The notes beneath the pieces were generated by a model. That model searched no databases. It was not told the origin of the DNA and saw nothing but the letters and a program-made list of their open reading frames with translations. Shown here one piece after another: positions 51,871 to 61,067 of a stretch of 64,000 nucleotides of DNA; position 1 is the first letter of the stretch, and every line of letters begins with the position of its first letter. Origin of the DNA: an uncultured bacterium (GTDB taxonomy: Bacteria; Verrucomicrobiota; Kiritimatiellia; CAIKKV01; CAIJXV01). The stretch is from positions 95,616-159,615 of the forward strand of contig CAIJXV010000013.1 of the NCBI GenBank assembly GCA_903824675.1, read 5' to 3'. The position numbers were made by a program, and so were the translations under genes.

Positions 51871-54264
51871 ATGCGTCTGAAAAAAAACTCTCCGCCGAAA
51901 ATCGCCCCCACCCCGTTTCTCGAATGGGTCCGGTCTTTGCTCGATCTTTTTTACGGGAAACCGATCGAAACCGCCACCCTGCATGAAAAGTGGTTCTGTT
52001 CCATTCTCGCTTTTCGTCTGCGACGCCATCCGGCCGCCGGGATTGAGCCGGTGGCCACTCCTGAAACCCCGCCCGTAACGCTGCATTTCATTCTCGATCC
52101 GCTCGACCCCTTCCGCCTGTTGACGAAATCCCTGTTGTCTGAAAAATTCGAGGAGGATCTCAACCCCGAGATCAGCGCCCTCGGGGTATCGGTCGAGGAA
52201 TTGAACCAGTACAGCCGACGACAAAACGGACAGTTGACCGAAACGGAACTTTTCTGGATCGATTGGATCGACCATTTGGCCGACCAACCGGTGCCCTTTG
52301 AGGTTGCCCTGTTATGCCCCCGCTACCGGATGTCAGCCCGGGCCACTCCCGACGCGGAACAGCCGGTTCTCTTTCCCGAGCGGATCGATTCCAAGTTCGC
52401 CCCCTTGCTGATGCAGGCGCCTGAAACCGCCGAAACCGTCTCCTGGGGTGGACATACCCACCATTTTTTTGACGCCACCGGCAAATATTCCGTGCGGTGG
52501 GAAGACGCCGAAACGATCGGGGCTCAGCCCCGGAAACTCGATTGGACCGTGCCCGGATGTCCCCATCATCGGCCGATCACCTTCTGGGAATCGACCACCC
52601 CCACTGGATCCGGCCCGGGAATGGCGGGAAATGATCCGGCAGCGCTGGAAACCGTCCAAGCCACCCGGGATTGCCTGTCCCACTGGACGGGCGATAGCGG
52701 AACGGAACTCTCCTCCCGCCACCTGATGCGCTTGCACTTCCTGTTCAGTGCCACCTTGCAAAACAGCCTGCGTCAAGCCTGGGCCGACCATCCTTCGCCC
52801 GGCGGTCTGGCCGCACACCGATTCCATTTCGCCTCGTCCTCCGCCGGCCTGGGGCTGGCGGAATTTCTACGCCTCTTGCTGGATGAGTACCACCTCGCCT
52901 GGGAAGACGCCTGGGATCTGACCCAAAAAATCACCCGCATATCCCTATTGGAGGCTCCGGCCCAGGATTCCCCAACGATCGACATTAAAATCATGGAAGC
53001 CTGCCTGCCGCGCCACCTGGAAATCATTTACGAGGCCAATCGCCGCCACTTGGAACAAGTCACCTCTGTCTTTCGCGGCGATCTCCACCAACTTCGCCGG
53101 CTGTCGGTCATCGAGGAAAGTCCGGAGAAAAAACTCCGACTGCGCCACTGGAGCCTGCTGGCCGCGGGAGCCTGCGTGGTGTCCGGCATCTTCGAATCGG
53201 ACCAGGATCCCGCCTGGAATCGCTTGTCACCCGGTCACCTTCAATTCTATCCGCATGGCATCAACCTGCCCTTGGGTCTTCAAAAAACCAATCCCAACCT
53301 GGCCGCCCTGATTTCCGACGCCATTGGGACCGGCTGGATGAACCGCCCCGAAGAGCTGGCCGACCTGAGAAAATTTGCACAGGATCGCGGTTTCCAGCAA
53401 GCCTGGATGACGATCAAGACCGACCACAAAACCCAGGCCGCACAGGATCTGCAACCCGTCCTGGAGTGTTCGCTCGATCCGGCGAGTCTCTGGGAGGTTT
53501 ATCCCGCCTCCTTCCGGCTGAATAACCGGCATCTGCTCCTGCTGTTGGATATCCTTTCCCGTTATCTCCAACTCCGCGAAAGCCTGGATTTCTCGCCGCC
53601 TCCGCGCGCCGTATTTCTCCTGGGCACATTCGATCCCCGCGAGAGCGGGGAATTCGCCCTGGTCAAGCTCGCCCTGCATCTCCAACAATTGATCAACAGC
53701 GATCCCTTGACCACGGATCGCCTGCGTCTGTTTACCCTGTTGAATCCCCATTCCGACCTGGTGGATAGCCTCACGCGAGCGGCTAATCAATGCGACACCT
53801 TATGGGCACCCGGACAGGAGACCTTTTCCACCGCCTGGATCCGCCATTTGTTCAACGGCGCATGGATCCTCTCTTCAAAGGCCCGGCACTTGTCTCAATT
53901 CACCAGCCCCATCGAGGTGCTGACTTTCGGAGAACCGGCCCTGACGATCAAAGGGTATCATCCCCGGGCCGTGGTGGCCGGGAACGAAACCCTGCGCACC
54001 CTTCTGGAAAATTTGAACCGGGGGTTGTTCCCGCCCGGACAGGCGGTCTTCAAGCCTCTCATGAAACACCTGTTCGAGGCGCAAGACCCCTATCGGGTGC
54101 TCCATGATTTCGCCGCCTTTGCCGAACGGCAAAAAGACATCGACCGGCTCTATGTCGAACCGGGACACGGCTGGCCGATGGTGTTGAATCAACTGGCGCA
54201 GGGAGCGGAACTCATTCTTCATTCCCCCACCCGGCACCCATCGGAAAAAAAACGGGGCCACTAA
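51871..54264 (+). CDS. Glycogen phosphorylase-fold (GT35) pseudoenzyme
   Basis: 797 residues, about normal for the family. The chain follows phosphorylase order: KLDWTVPGCPHHRPITFWES (usual DTPVPGYxNNTVNTLRLW), RLHFLFSATLQNSLRQAW (usual KQEYFVVAATLQDIIRRF), GLAEFLRLLLDEYHLAWEDAWDLT, CLPRHLEIIYEANRRHLEQV, RRLSVIEESPEKKLRLRHWSLL, and FNGAW. But catalytic places are changed: His of THTVLPEAL is Ile357, the phosphate-site K/R/K of VKRIHEYKR are Ala546, Ser547, Asn552, and the PLP lysine in GNMKF is Arg658 (W-I-R-H-L-F-N-G). NDTHP is also gone. It should not bind PLP or cleave glucan. May keep glucan binding. Divergent to the NDK; ends overlapping dnaE by four bases. Confidence 0.85.
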   Translation: MRLKKNSPPKIAPTPFLEWVRSLLDLFYGKPIETATLHEKWFCSILAFRLRRHPAAGIEPVATPETPPVTLHFILDPLDPFRLLTKSLLSEKFEEDLNPEISALGVSVEELNQYSRRQNGQLTETELFWIDWIDHLADQPVPFEVALLCPRYRMSARATPDAEQPVLFPERIDSKFAPLLMQAPETAETVSWGGHTHHFFDATGKYSVRWEDAETIGAQPRKLDWTVPGCPHHRPITFWESTTPTGSGPGMAGNDPAALETVQATRDCLSHWTGDSGTELSSRHLMRLHFLFSATLQNSLRQAWADHPSPGGLAAHRFHFASSSAGLGLAEFLRLLLDEYHLAWEDAWDLTQKITRISLLEAPAQDSPTIDIKIMEACLPRHLEIIYEANRRHLEQVTSVFRGDLHQLRRLSVIEESPEKKLRLRHWSLLAAGACVVSGIFESDQDPAWNRLSPGHLQFYPHGINLPLGLQKTNPNLAALISDAIGTGWMNRPEELADLRKFAQDRGFQQAWMTIKTDHKTQAAQDLQPVLECSLDPASLWEVYPASFRLNNRHLLLLLDILSRYLQLRESLDFSPPPRAVFLLGTFDPRESGEFALVKLALHLQQLINSDPLTTDRLRLFTLLNPHSDLVDSLTRAANQCDTLWAPGQETFSTAWIRHLFNGAWILSSKARHLSQFTSPIEVLTFGEPALTIKGYHPRAVVAGNETLRTLLENLNRGLFPPGQAVFKPLMKHLFEAQDPYRVLHDFAAFAERQKDIDRLYVEPGHGWPMVLNQLAQGAELILHSPTRHPSEKKRGH

Positions 54265-57200
54265 CGACCGGAGCCGGCCCGGGATGACGGACGGCCGGAA
54301 GACCATCCCTTGCGTTCCGCCGGACGCAAAACCTTGACTTCAAAGTCCAACCCGCCCTGGCCCAGAAGCCGTTCCAACTCGGTTAACAAGGCGGCCAGCG
54401 GACGAACTTTCCAGGTGTGATCGCCATCGATCACCAGGCTCACCGGCTGGTCGGCCGAGGGGCGGCATTCAAATTGTACCGGCACCCCTCCGGGATACGT
54501 CTTCAATACGGCACCCAACGACTCTAGAAACGGTCCGGACATCTGTTGGGCATTCAATTTCAAGCGAAGGTGGAGGGCGGCTTTTTCGGCCCATTTGGCC
54601 AGGGGAGTCACGTCGTCCACCCGCAAGGAGGGCCGCTCGCGAGTCCGATCGAGGGACCCGGTCAAAAACAACAGGGCATCCTCGCGACAGATATCGGAGA
54701 AGCGCTCGAAGGTGTCCGCGAACATTACGCAATCCAAACTGCCCGTGCGATCCAACGCCGTGAACATCGCCATTTTTTTGCCCTGGGACGGTCCTTTTTT
54801 CATCAGCAAGGTGCGGAATTGAGCCACCATGCATCCGATCCCCACCGGGGTGTCGGGCTGAACCCGGTCCATTTGCGAAGCCGTCAATCCCCGGGGTTGA
54901 TTGAAGAATTCCGTGATATACCAATACTTGGAGAGCGGATGATTGGTCACATAAAATCCCAGCGTATCCTTCTCCGCGGCGAGCATCTCGTCCTGGGTCC
55001 AGGGCGTCACGGTCGGGTAGGTCAATTTATTATTTTCGGCGGCCATTCCCGCTCCGGAATCGAAAAAGCTCATCTGGCCCGAAACCCGATCCCGGGCATC
55101 CGATTGGGCGGCCTGAATCGCCGAGTCGATGGCGGCAATCATCGAGGCCCGATGGGCATCTTTTCCGGTCAGGGCATCGAAGGCGCCGCATTTGATCAGG
55201 GCTTCCACCGTCGACCGATTGACTCCGCGAGGATCAACCGACCGGCAGAAATGGAATAAATCCTCGAATTGACCCACCGTCCGGCGGGCGACACAAATCG
55301 CTTCCACGGCGCCGGAACCCACCCCTTTGACCGCTCCCAAACCAAATCGGACGGCCTTATTGTGGTCGACCGTGAAATCGTGTTCGGACACATTGATATC
55401 GGGAGGCGCAACGGTAATTTCCATCCGTTCCGCATCGGCCATGAAAACGGCCACCTTGTCGAGATCGCCGCATTCAAAGGTCAGCGAGGCGGCCAGGAAT
55501 TCGCCGGGGTAATAATGTTTGAAATACGCGGTTTGATAGGCCACGATGGCGTAACGAGTGGAGTGGGCCTTGTTAAATCCATACTCGGCAAAAACTTCGA
55601 TCAGCGCAAAAAGTTCGGTCGCCTTCTTCTTATCAATCCCGTTTTCGTCCGCGCCTTTGATGAAATTGGGGCGTTCTTCCTCGATCACGGCTTTTTTCTT
55701 TTTGGAAATCGCCTTGATCAGGGTCAACGCCCGGTTCAACGGCAATTTCCCCAGGCGATTGACCACCTGCATCACCTGCTCCTGGTAGACCATGATGCCA
55801 TAGGTCTCAGCCAGCAGATCATCGATCAGGGAATGAATGGGGGGAACCGCCGCGGTCCCGTTTTTTCGATTACAATAATCGTCGATCAGCTTCATCGGCC
55901 CCGGACGGTACATGGCGTTCGCCGCAATCAAATCCTCAATCCGGTTCGGTTGCATTTTCTGCAGGACATTGCGCATCCCCTCCGATTCAAACTGGAAGAC
56001 CCCGACGGTCCAGCCCTGCCGGAAAATCTCAAAAACGCCCTGATCATCCAGCGGGAGGGTCTCCGGGTCGATATCGCGCCCGGTGTTGCGCCGCACCAGA
56101 TCGCGCGCCCGCTGAATGATCGTCAGCGTCCGCAACCCCAAAAAATCCATTTTCATCATGCCGACTTTTTCGCAGGTCGGCCCATCCCATTGGGTGATGA
56201 TCTGGTCGCCCTTCTGGCGGCACAGGGGGACCAGGCATTCCAGCGGTTCATCACACACCACCACCCCGGCCGCATGAACCGAGGCATTACGGGCCAGCCC
56301 CTGCAGGCAGCGGGCATGATCGATCAAGGTGTGGAACTGCGGATCATTATCATACCGCCGCTGGAGTTCGGGTTCGTCGGCCAGGGCCTTGTCGACGGTG
56401 ATCTTCGGGTCGTCGGGAATTTTCTTGGCAATCGCATCCACCTCGGCCAGGGGGATGTTCATCACCCGGCCGACATCGCGGATCGCCGCACGGGCCTTGA
56501 GTGTTCCATAGGTGATGATCTGCGCCACATGCCCGTATTTTTCACGGACATATTGAATGACCTTTTCCCGGCCTTCCTGGCACATGTCGATATCGATATC
56601 GGGATCCTCTTTCCGCTGGGGATCCGTGAACCGCTCGAAAAGGAGGCCATAGCGGAGCGGATCGACATCGGCGATGCCCAGGGCGTAGCCGAGCAGGGTA
56701 GCCACACCGCTGCCCCTGGGCGCCGCGGGGATATTCTGGCTGCGGGCGAATTGGACAAAATCATTGACGATCAAAAAATATGAGCTGTAGCCTTTGTCGC
56801 AAATCACCTTCAATTCCCATTCCAACCGGCTTCGATATTCGGGAGGAATGGCGGCGGGCGCAAAACGTTTCTCGAGTCCGGTCCAAGCCAGCTTCTGCAT
56901 GTAATCGTCTGGCGGGGTTCCATCCGGTGGATTAAACCGGGGCAGATGCTTGGTTTTGAAATCCAATTCGACATTGCACAACTCATTGATCCGCAAGGTG
57001 TTCTCGATCGCTTCCGGATACTCTGCAAAAAGGGCCTTCATCTCTTCGGTATTCTTTAGGAAGAGTTCCGGGGAATAGGTCAGCCCGCCGGGTTCCGACA
57101 ACATTTTCCCGGTTGAAATACAGGTCAACACCTCGTGCGAAGCTTTGTCCTGCCGGTCCAGGAAATGCACGTCATTGGTGCCGATCAGGCCGATTTTCAG

Positions 57201-57788
57201 TTTCCTGGCCAGGCGCGCCAACTCGGGGTTGACCCGTTCCTGGTCGGGCTCACCTTGATTCATCAATTCGATATAAAACCGGTCGCGTCCGAAAATTTCC
57301 AGATATTCAGCGGCAATTCGTTCAGCGGCCGGGAAATCGTTGCGCAACAGCGCGGAGGGAATTTCTCCTCCCAGACAGGCGCTGGAAGCGATCAATCCCT
57401 CCTGGTGCTTCGCCAGCAACTCCCGATCCATCCGGGGCTTGTAATAAAAGCCTTCGAGATAGGCCCGGGTGGATAATTGAAGCAGATTACGCCATCCCTT
57501 GGCATTCATCGCCAGCAAGATCAGGTGATACGCCGCATCAGACTGATTGCCCATACTGCGATCCTGGCGGGTGGTCGGCGAAATATAGGCCTCGATACCC
57601 AGGATGGGCTTGATCCCGATCTCGCGCGCCTTGTTGTAAAATTCCACAGCGCCGTACAGGTTGCCATGATCGGTCAAGGCCAGGGCCGGCATTCCGAAAC
57701 TCTTGGCTTTTTTGAGCAAGTCGGCGATCCGGGCCGCGCCGTCTAATAGTGAAAAGTGTGAATGAACATGTAAATGGACGAAACTCAT
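54261..57788 (-). CDS. dnaE: DNA polymerase III alpha subunit
   Basis: 1175 residues, normal for DnaE1 (about 1160). PHP domain FVHLHVHSHFSLLDGAARIADLL and ALTDHGNLYG; polymerase core RGSGVATLLGYALGIADVDPL and EDPDIDIDMCQEGREKVIQYV with catalytic aspartates; TQWDGPTCEKVGMMKMDFLGLRTL; YQEQVMQVV; AYGFNKAHS-type EYGFNKAHSTRYAIVAYQTAYF; OB-fold near residue 1000. Replicative polymerase. Starts 112 bases from the divergent 57901 gene. Confidence 0.98.
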   Translation of the reverse strand: MSFVHLHVHSHFSLLDGAARIADLLKKAKSFGMPALALTDHGNLYGAVEFYNKAREIGIKPILGIEAYISPTTRQDRSMGNQSDAAYHLILLAMNAKGWRNLLQLSTRAYLEGFYYKPRMDRELLAKHQEGLIASSACLGGEIPSALLRNDFPAAERIAAEYLEIFGRDRFYIELMNQGEPDQERVNPELARLARKLKIGLIGTNDVHFLDRQDKASHEVLTCISTGKMLSEPGGLTYSPELFLKNTEEMKALFAEYPEAIENTLRINELCNVELDFKTKHLPRFNPPDGTPPDDYMQKLAWTGLEKRFAPAAIPPEYRSRLEWELKVICDKGYSSYFLIVNDFVQFARSQNIPAAPRGSGVATLLGYALGIADVDPLRYGLLFERFTDPQRKEDPDIDIDMCQEGREKVIQYVREKYGHVAQIITYGTLKARAAIRDVGRVMNIPLAEVDAIAKKIPDDPKITVDKALADEPELQRRYDNDPQFHTLIDHARCLQGLARNASVHAAGVVVCDEPLECLVPLCRQKGDQIITQWDGPTCEKVGMMKMDFLGLRTLTIIQRARDLVRRNTGRDIDPETLPLDDQGVFEIFRQGWTVGVFQFESEGMRNVLQKMQPNRIEDLIAANAMYRPGPMKLIDDYCNRKNGTAAVPPIHSLIDDLLAETYGIMVYQEQVMQVVNRLGKLPLNRALTLIKAISKKKKAVIEEERPNFIKGADENGIDKKKATELFALIEVFAEYGFNKAHSTRYAIVAYQTAYFKHYYPGEFLAASLTFECGDLDKVAVFMADAERMEITVAPPDINVSEHDFTVDHNKAVRFGLGAVKGVGSGAVEAICVARRTVGQFEDLFHFCRSVDPRGVNRSTVEALIKCGAFDALTGKDAHRASMIAAIDSAIQAAQSDARDRVSGQMSFFDSGAGMAAENNKLTYPTVTPWTQDEMLAAEKDTLGFYVTNHPLSKYWYITEFFNQPRGLTASQMDRVQPDTPVGIGCMVAQFRTLLMKKGPSQGKKMAMFTALDRTGSLDCVMFADTFERFSDICREDALLFLTGSLDRTRERPSLRVDDVTPLAKWAEKAALHLRLKLNAQQMSGPFLESLGAVLKTYPGGVPVQFECRPSADQPVSLVIDGDHTWKVRPLAALLTELERLLGQGGLDFEVKVLRPAERKGWSSGRPSSRAGSGR

Positions 57789-57865
57789 AACAGACTCCTG
57801 AAAAGCCTTATTTTAGCGCGAAGGGGGCAACCCCGTAAAGCTTCTTTTATTTCTTTAAGATCCCG

Positions 57866-57894
57866 TTGCTTTTTGCGCCCATTCCGAATACCTT
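57866..57894 (+). promoter_or_regulatory. Candidate promoter TTGCTT-N17-TACCTT of the 57901 gene
   Basis: TTGCTT at 57866-57871, 17-base spacer, TACCTT at 57889-57894. The start of transcription would fall on or very near the ATG at 57901, so the message would be leaderless; no ribosome-binding site is seen. Confidence 0.35.
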
Positions 57895-57900
57895 TTCGAC

Positions 57901-58704
57901 ATGAGCGCGCCTTCTTTCCAAGTGATCCTGGATGCCCATATCCACTTGTACCCCTGCTATGATTTACCCCGGGCACTGGATGGATTATTGTCCCGGCTCC
58001 AACGCCGGGCGGGATCTGGGGCACCCGGGACCCGGTACCTGGCCGTGGTCGCCGAGCGGATAGGCAACCCCACGCTGAAGGATTTGCTCACCGGCCCCTT
58101 GCTGAAATCCGGGGGAAACTGGACCGCCACGGCGGCGGATGGGGAGGCGGTCTGGATCTGCCGAAATGCCTCCGGCGCTTCGCTTTCGTTGATCGTCGGC
58201 CGCCAATTCGCCACGCGCGAAAAGCTGGAGGTATTGGCCCTCGGTTCCCATCCGGCGGCGCTTGATGGATTGCCCATCCGGCAAATCATCGAAACCCTGC
58301 GCGCCGAAGGACAGGTCCCCATCCTCCCGTGGTCCCCCGGCAAATGGTTATTCGCGCGGGGCCGAATAGTCAGGGATTTGATTGAAGAGATGGGGCCGGG
58401 AGTGGCGCTTTGCGACACCGCCATCCGGCCTCGCGGAATCCCTTCTCCGTCCCCCTTCCGCCGGGCCCGCCAATTGAATTGCCGAATCCTGGCCGGATCG
58501 GATCCCCTGCCCCTGCCGGGAGAAGAAAAGGGGCTGGGGAGTTATGCCATGGGATGGCCCGAAGCGGATCCAACCGCTAATCCGGTGAACCTCGTGCGGG
58601 ATCTCCTGATCCATCCGGCGAAACCGGCGATCCTTTTAGGCCGTCGGAATTCCGTATGGCACGCGCTGTCCCGCCTGGTCCGCTATCATGCCCGTAAAGC
58701 TTGA
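57901..58704 (+). CDS. Unknown protein with DAHIH metal-ligand motif
   Basis: 267 residues. Starts MSAPSFQVILDAHIHLYPCYD, where DAHIHLYP resembles the metal-binding start of amidohydrolase/PHP-type barrels (DxHxH). LCDTAIRPRGIPSP and ILAGSDPLPLPGEEKG would be the later loop with the Asp ligand (GSDPLPxP). Not enough to assign a family. No signal or membrane segment. Divergent from dnaE, convergent with the GT4 gene by 19 bases. Probably a metal-dependent hydrolase; substrate unknown. Confidence 0.55.
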   Translation: MSAPSFQVILDAHIHLYPCYDLPRALDGLLSRLQRRAGSGAPGTRYLAVVAERIGNPTLKDLLTGPLLKSGGNWTATAADGEAVWICRNASGASLSLIVGRQFATREKLEVLALGSHPAALDGLPIRQIIETLRAEGQVPILPWSPGKWLFARGRIVRDLIEEMGPGVALCDTAIRPRGIPSPSPFRRARQLNCRILAGSDPLPLPGEEKGLGSYAMGWPEADPTANPVNLVRDLLIHPAKPAILLGRRNSVWHALSRLVRYHARKA

Positions 58705-59852
58705 ATCCGGGCGTAGATTTCGCGGGCCCGGTCTTGAAAAGCCTGGCGCGAATGATGGGCCTGTACATACCGGCGCGCATTTTCAGCCAACCGTCGGTTC
58801 CCGTCCACCTCTTGCGGAATGTCAACCAGGGCCTTTCCCCACGCCTCCGGTTGAGGGTCAATGAGATGGGCGATTTCGGGAGTCAACACCTGGGTATGGG
58901 TGGGCAAGCGGGTGGCGATCACGGGCTTGCCGGAATCGAGGTAGGAATAAATTTTCATCGGGGTATTGATCCCCTGAGTCCGCGGCGACAACAAGAAATC
59001 AGCTGACGCTAAGAAACCGTCCAACTTTTCGATCGGTTGCTGGGGATATAGCATAACCCGTCCCTCCAGCCCCATTTGCCGAATCCGGCCGGTATACTTT
59101 TGGATTTCGGCCGGCTTGCCGCCGATTAACACCAGGGTGCCCCGTCCCCCACGGGTGACCGCCTTCGCCCACCCCTGAAGCAATAAATCGATGCCCTGAT
59201 AGGACTCAAAATTCCCGACATACATCAAACAGGGTCGCTTGAAGTCCGGTTCGCGGGAGATCTCCAAATCGCCCGGGGCCCCTTGCGACCCCTTTAAAAG
59301 CGAAACGTCCGGCAACAAAAAGGTTTGATGGGCCCCCAGCCGGATCGCCTCTTCCTCGAGCGAACGACAGACGGGAATCACCGCCAAGGCGTGCCGCAGA
59401 ACCGCCTTTTCCAGCAGGTTAAACAAAGGGCGGAAAAGACCCATCCACCGATGTTTCTCGATCATCTGCTGGCTCAACGATGAATCCATATCATACACGT
59501 AGGGAATGGGTTGCGCCAATGGTTGGGCGAAACGGGCCATGAAAACGGATTCCTCGACCGCATGGATCAGATCATATGAGTGGGTGCGGAGACGGTTACG
59601 GAAGAGACGGAGCAACTGGACATCACAGCCCAGTTTTTTTAATGAAAATCCGGGGCGGATGCCGGATAACCCCCGCCGGGAAGGAATCCGGATCAGGGTC
59701 ACACCGGGATAGACCTTGTCCTCCCCTTCCGCATAGGTCAGGACATCAACGGAATGGCCTTGGGCGGACAGAACCGACAATAATAGATCGACCGCAATCG
59801 GGGTTCCCCGGTTCTGGTAAAAAGGATGTGGCGCCAGGAAGAGTATTTTCAT
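58686..59852 (-). CDS. Family 4 glycosyltransferase
   Basis: 388 residues from ATG 59852, 4 bases after the radical SAM stop at 59857. MKILFLAPHPFYQNRGTPIAVDLLLSVLSAQGH opens the first Rossmann domain; CLMYVGNFESYQGIDLLLQGW and the following GGKPAEIQKYTG, VMLYPQQPIEKLDGFLASADFLLSPRTQGINTPMKIYSYLDSGKPVIATRLPTHTQV give the GT4 C-terminal site for the nucleotide sugar. Likely works in polysaccharide or lipid-linked sugar synthesis with the radical SAM neighbour. In-frame residues upstream of the ATG overlap the preceding gene. Confidence 0.9.
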   Translation of the reverse strand: MKILFLAPHPFYQNRGTPIAVDLLLSVLSAQGHSVDVLTYAEGEDKVYPGVTLIRIPSRRGLSGIRPGFSLKKLGCDVQLLRLFRNRLRTHSYDLIHAVEESVFMARFAQPLAQPIPYVYDMDSSLSQQMIEKHRWMGLFRPLFNLLEKAVLRHALAVIPVCRSLEEEAIRLGAHQTFLLPDVSLLKGSQGAPGDLEISREPDFKRPCLMYVGNFESYQGIDLLLQGWAKAVTRGGRGTLVLIGGKPAEIQKYTGRIRQMGLEGRVMLYPQQPIEKLDGFLASADFLLSPRTQGINTPMKIYSYLDSGKPVIATRLPTHTQVLTPEIAHLIDPQPEAWGKALVDIPQEVDGNRRLAENARRYVQAHHSRQAFQDRAREIYARIQALRA

Positions 59853-59856
59853 ACCG

Positions 59857-60879
59857 TCAGTTTCGCTCAAAAGTGCCCAGTTTACGTCGGAGCGCATTGT
59901 AACCGATCAAATGATCGATCAGAAAAGTAGCCATGTATTGGAAGGGGATCCCGCCGACGGTTTTGCGGCGCAATCGATCACAGGATCGGCATAAGCCGAG
60001 CGATTGGACATCGTGCTTCAGGTTGTTTCGCAAAACCTGGTAAGCGGTGCCATTCCAGATCTCCCGCAGGCTGGAGTGGTTGACATTCCCCATGGACATC
60101 GCCACATGATAATCCTGCGGACAGGGCGCCACGGTGCCATCCCAGCAAATCACCATCGCATACCAGGGAAACGTACATCGGGCCGTCAGGGTTTCAGGAC
60201 TGCAATCGCACTGGCCGGGTTCCGCCCAGGTGTATTCCTCTTTGACGATCACCTCATCCAACCCGGCCGCCAGGAAGCGTTGGGTCAGGTCCCGGATTGA
60301 ATCGGGCGTTTCGCCCGGTGGCGTTTGGCGAAACCGGATGCGCTCGACCACAATGTAGGGAGCTTTCCGCTTTAATTCGCGTTTGCGCTTGAGCAGGTAA
60401 AACAAGTTGGCCAGGGTCCGATCAAAATCCGCCCCCACGCGAATCGATTCATAGGCTTGTTTCGCAAAACCATCCACCGAAAACGACACCATGTCGGGGG
60501 GATCCACGAGCAAGGCGTCCGCGCGATCCGGAGTCAGGAGGGTACCGTTTGAATGGAACCGGGTTTTGAGCCCCGCCTGCCGCGCATAAGCCAGCATGTC
60601 GAACAGGTACGGATTGAGCAGAGGCTCTCCCCGATGGTGAAGATACAAGTCATTCACAAAACCACGGGCTTCATCGACGATTTTTTTGAATACCGGCAGG
60701 GGAAGCAATCCTTTTTGGCTGTCAGGAACGCATCGATTAGGACACATGACGCATTTCAGATTGCAGGCATTGGTCGTTTCAACCCACAGGCGCAAAGGCA
60801 TGGACTTCAGCCGGACGGCCCCGCGCTTGTATTCGTATAATATTCTCAATAAATGAGTTGCGTTTTGAATGGGATTCAT
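59857..60879 (-). CDS. Radical SAM/SPASM-domain protein
   Basis: 340 residues from ATG 60879. CNLKCVMCPN gives the CxxxCxxC cluster for S-adenosylmethionine, LYLHHRGEPLLNP the GxP/GE motif, FHSNGTLL, DMVSFSVDGF; C-terminal CTFPWYAMVICWDGTVAPCPQDY ... LCRSCDRLR are SPASM cysteines for auxiliary Fe-S clusters. Similar enzymes make peptide crosslinks, or act in sugar-lipid clusters. Upstream in-frame residues come from a disordered stretch and lack an RBS. Function unresolved; coupling to GT4 suggests cell-envelope sugar work. Confidence 0.88.
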   Translation of the reverse strand: MNPIQNATHLLRILYEYKRGAVRLKSMPLRLWVETTNACNLKCVMCPNRCVPDSQKGLLPLPVFKKIVDEARGFVNDLYLHHRGEPLLNPYLFDMLAYARQAGLKTRFHSNGTLLTPDRADALLVDPPDMVSFSVDGFAKQAYESIRVGADFDRTLANLFYLLKRKRELKRKAPYIVVERIRFRQTPPGETPDSIRDLTQRFLAAGLDEVIVKEEYTWAEPGQCDCSPETLTARCTFPWYAMVICWDGTVAPCPQDYHVAMSMGNVNHSSLREIWNGTAYQVLRNNLKHDVQSLGLCRSCDRLRRKTVGGIPFQYMATFLIDHLIGYNALRRKLGTFERN

Positions 60880-60890
60880 CGGGTTCCTAA

Positions 60891-61067
60891 TTAATGCCCC
60901 TTCAGCTTGCGGGCCTGTTCCGCCAATCGTTGTGCCGGGATATTGCGACCGGCCGTCGCCTGAGACTCGGCCCACCGAATGCTTTGTAAAATCAGACGCC
61001 ACTTCTCCTCGGCGGGAAGCGCTCGATCGCGTTTCTGTTCCTCTGTGAATTTCAAATCAGGATTCAT
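60891..61067 (-). CDS. Small helical protein, 58 aa, partner of the nucleotidyltransferase
   Basis: ATG 61067 lies 11 bases inside the end of the nucleotidyltransferase gene, so the two are translationally coupled. Sequence starts MNPDLKFTEEQKRDRALPAE and is charged and helical (EKWRLILQSIRWAESQ ... RLAEQARKLKGH); no known family. The small size, coupling and neighbour recall an antitoxin of a nucleotidyltransferase pair, but similar small genes occur outside such systems. Confidence 0.6.
   Translation of the reverse strand: MNPDLKFTEEQKRDRALPAEEKWRLILQSIRWAESQATAGRNIPAQRLAEQARKLKGH

Noticed and set aside
55269..56783. 504-codon plus-strand frame in dnaE
   Set aside because: Antisense of a clear DnaE with all motifs.
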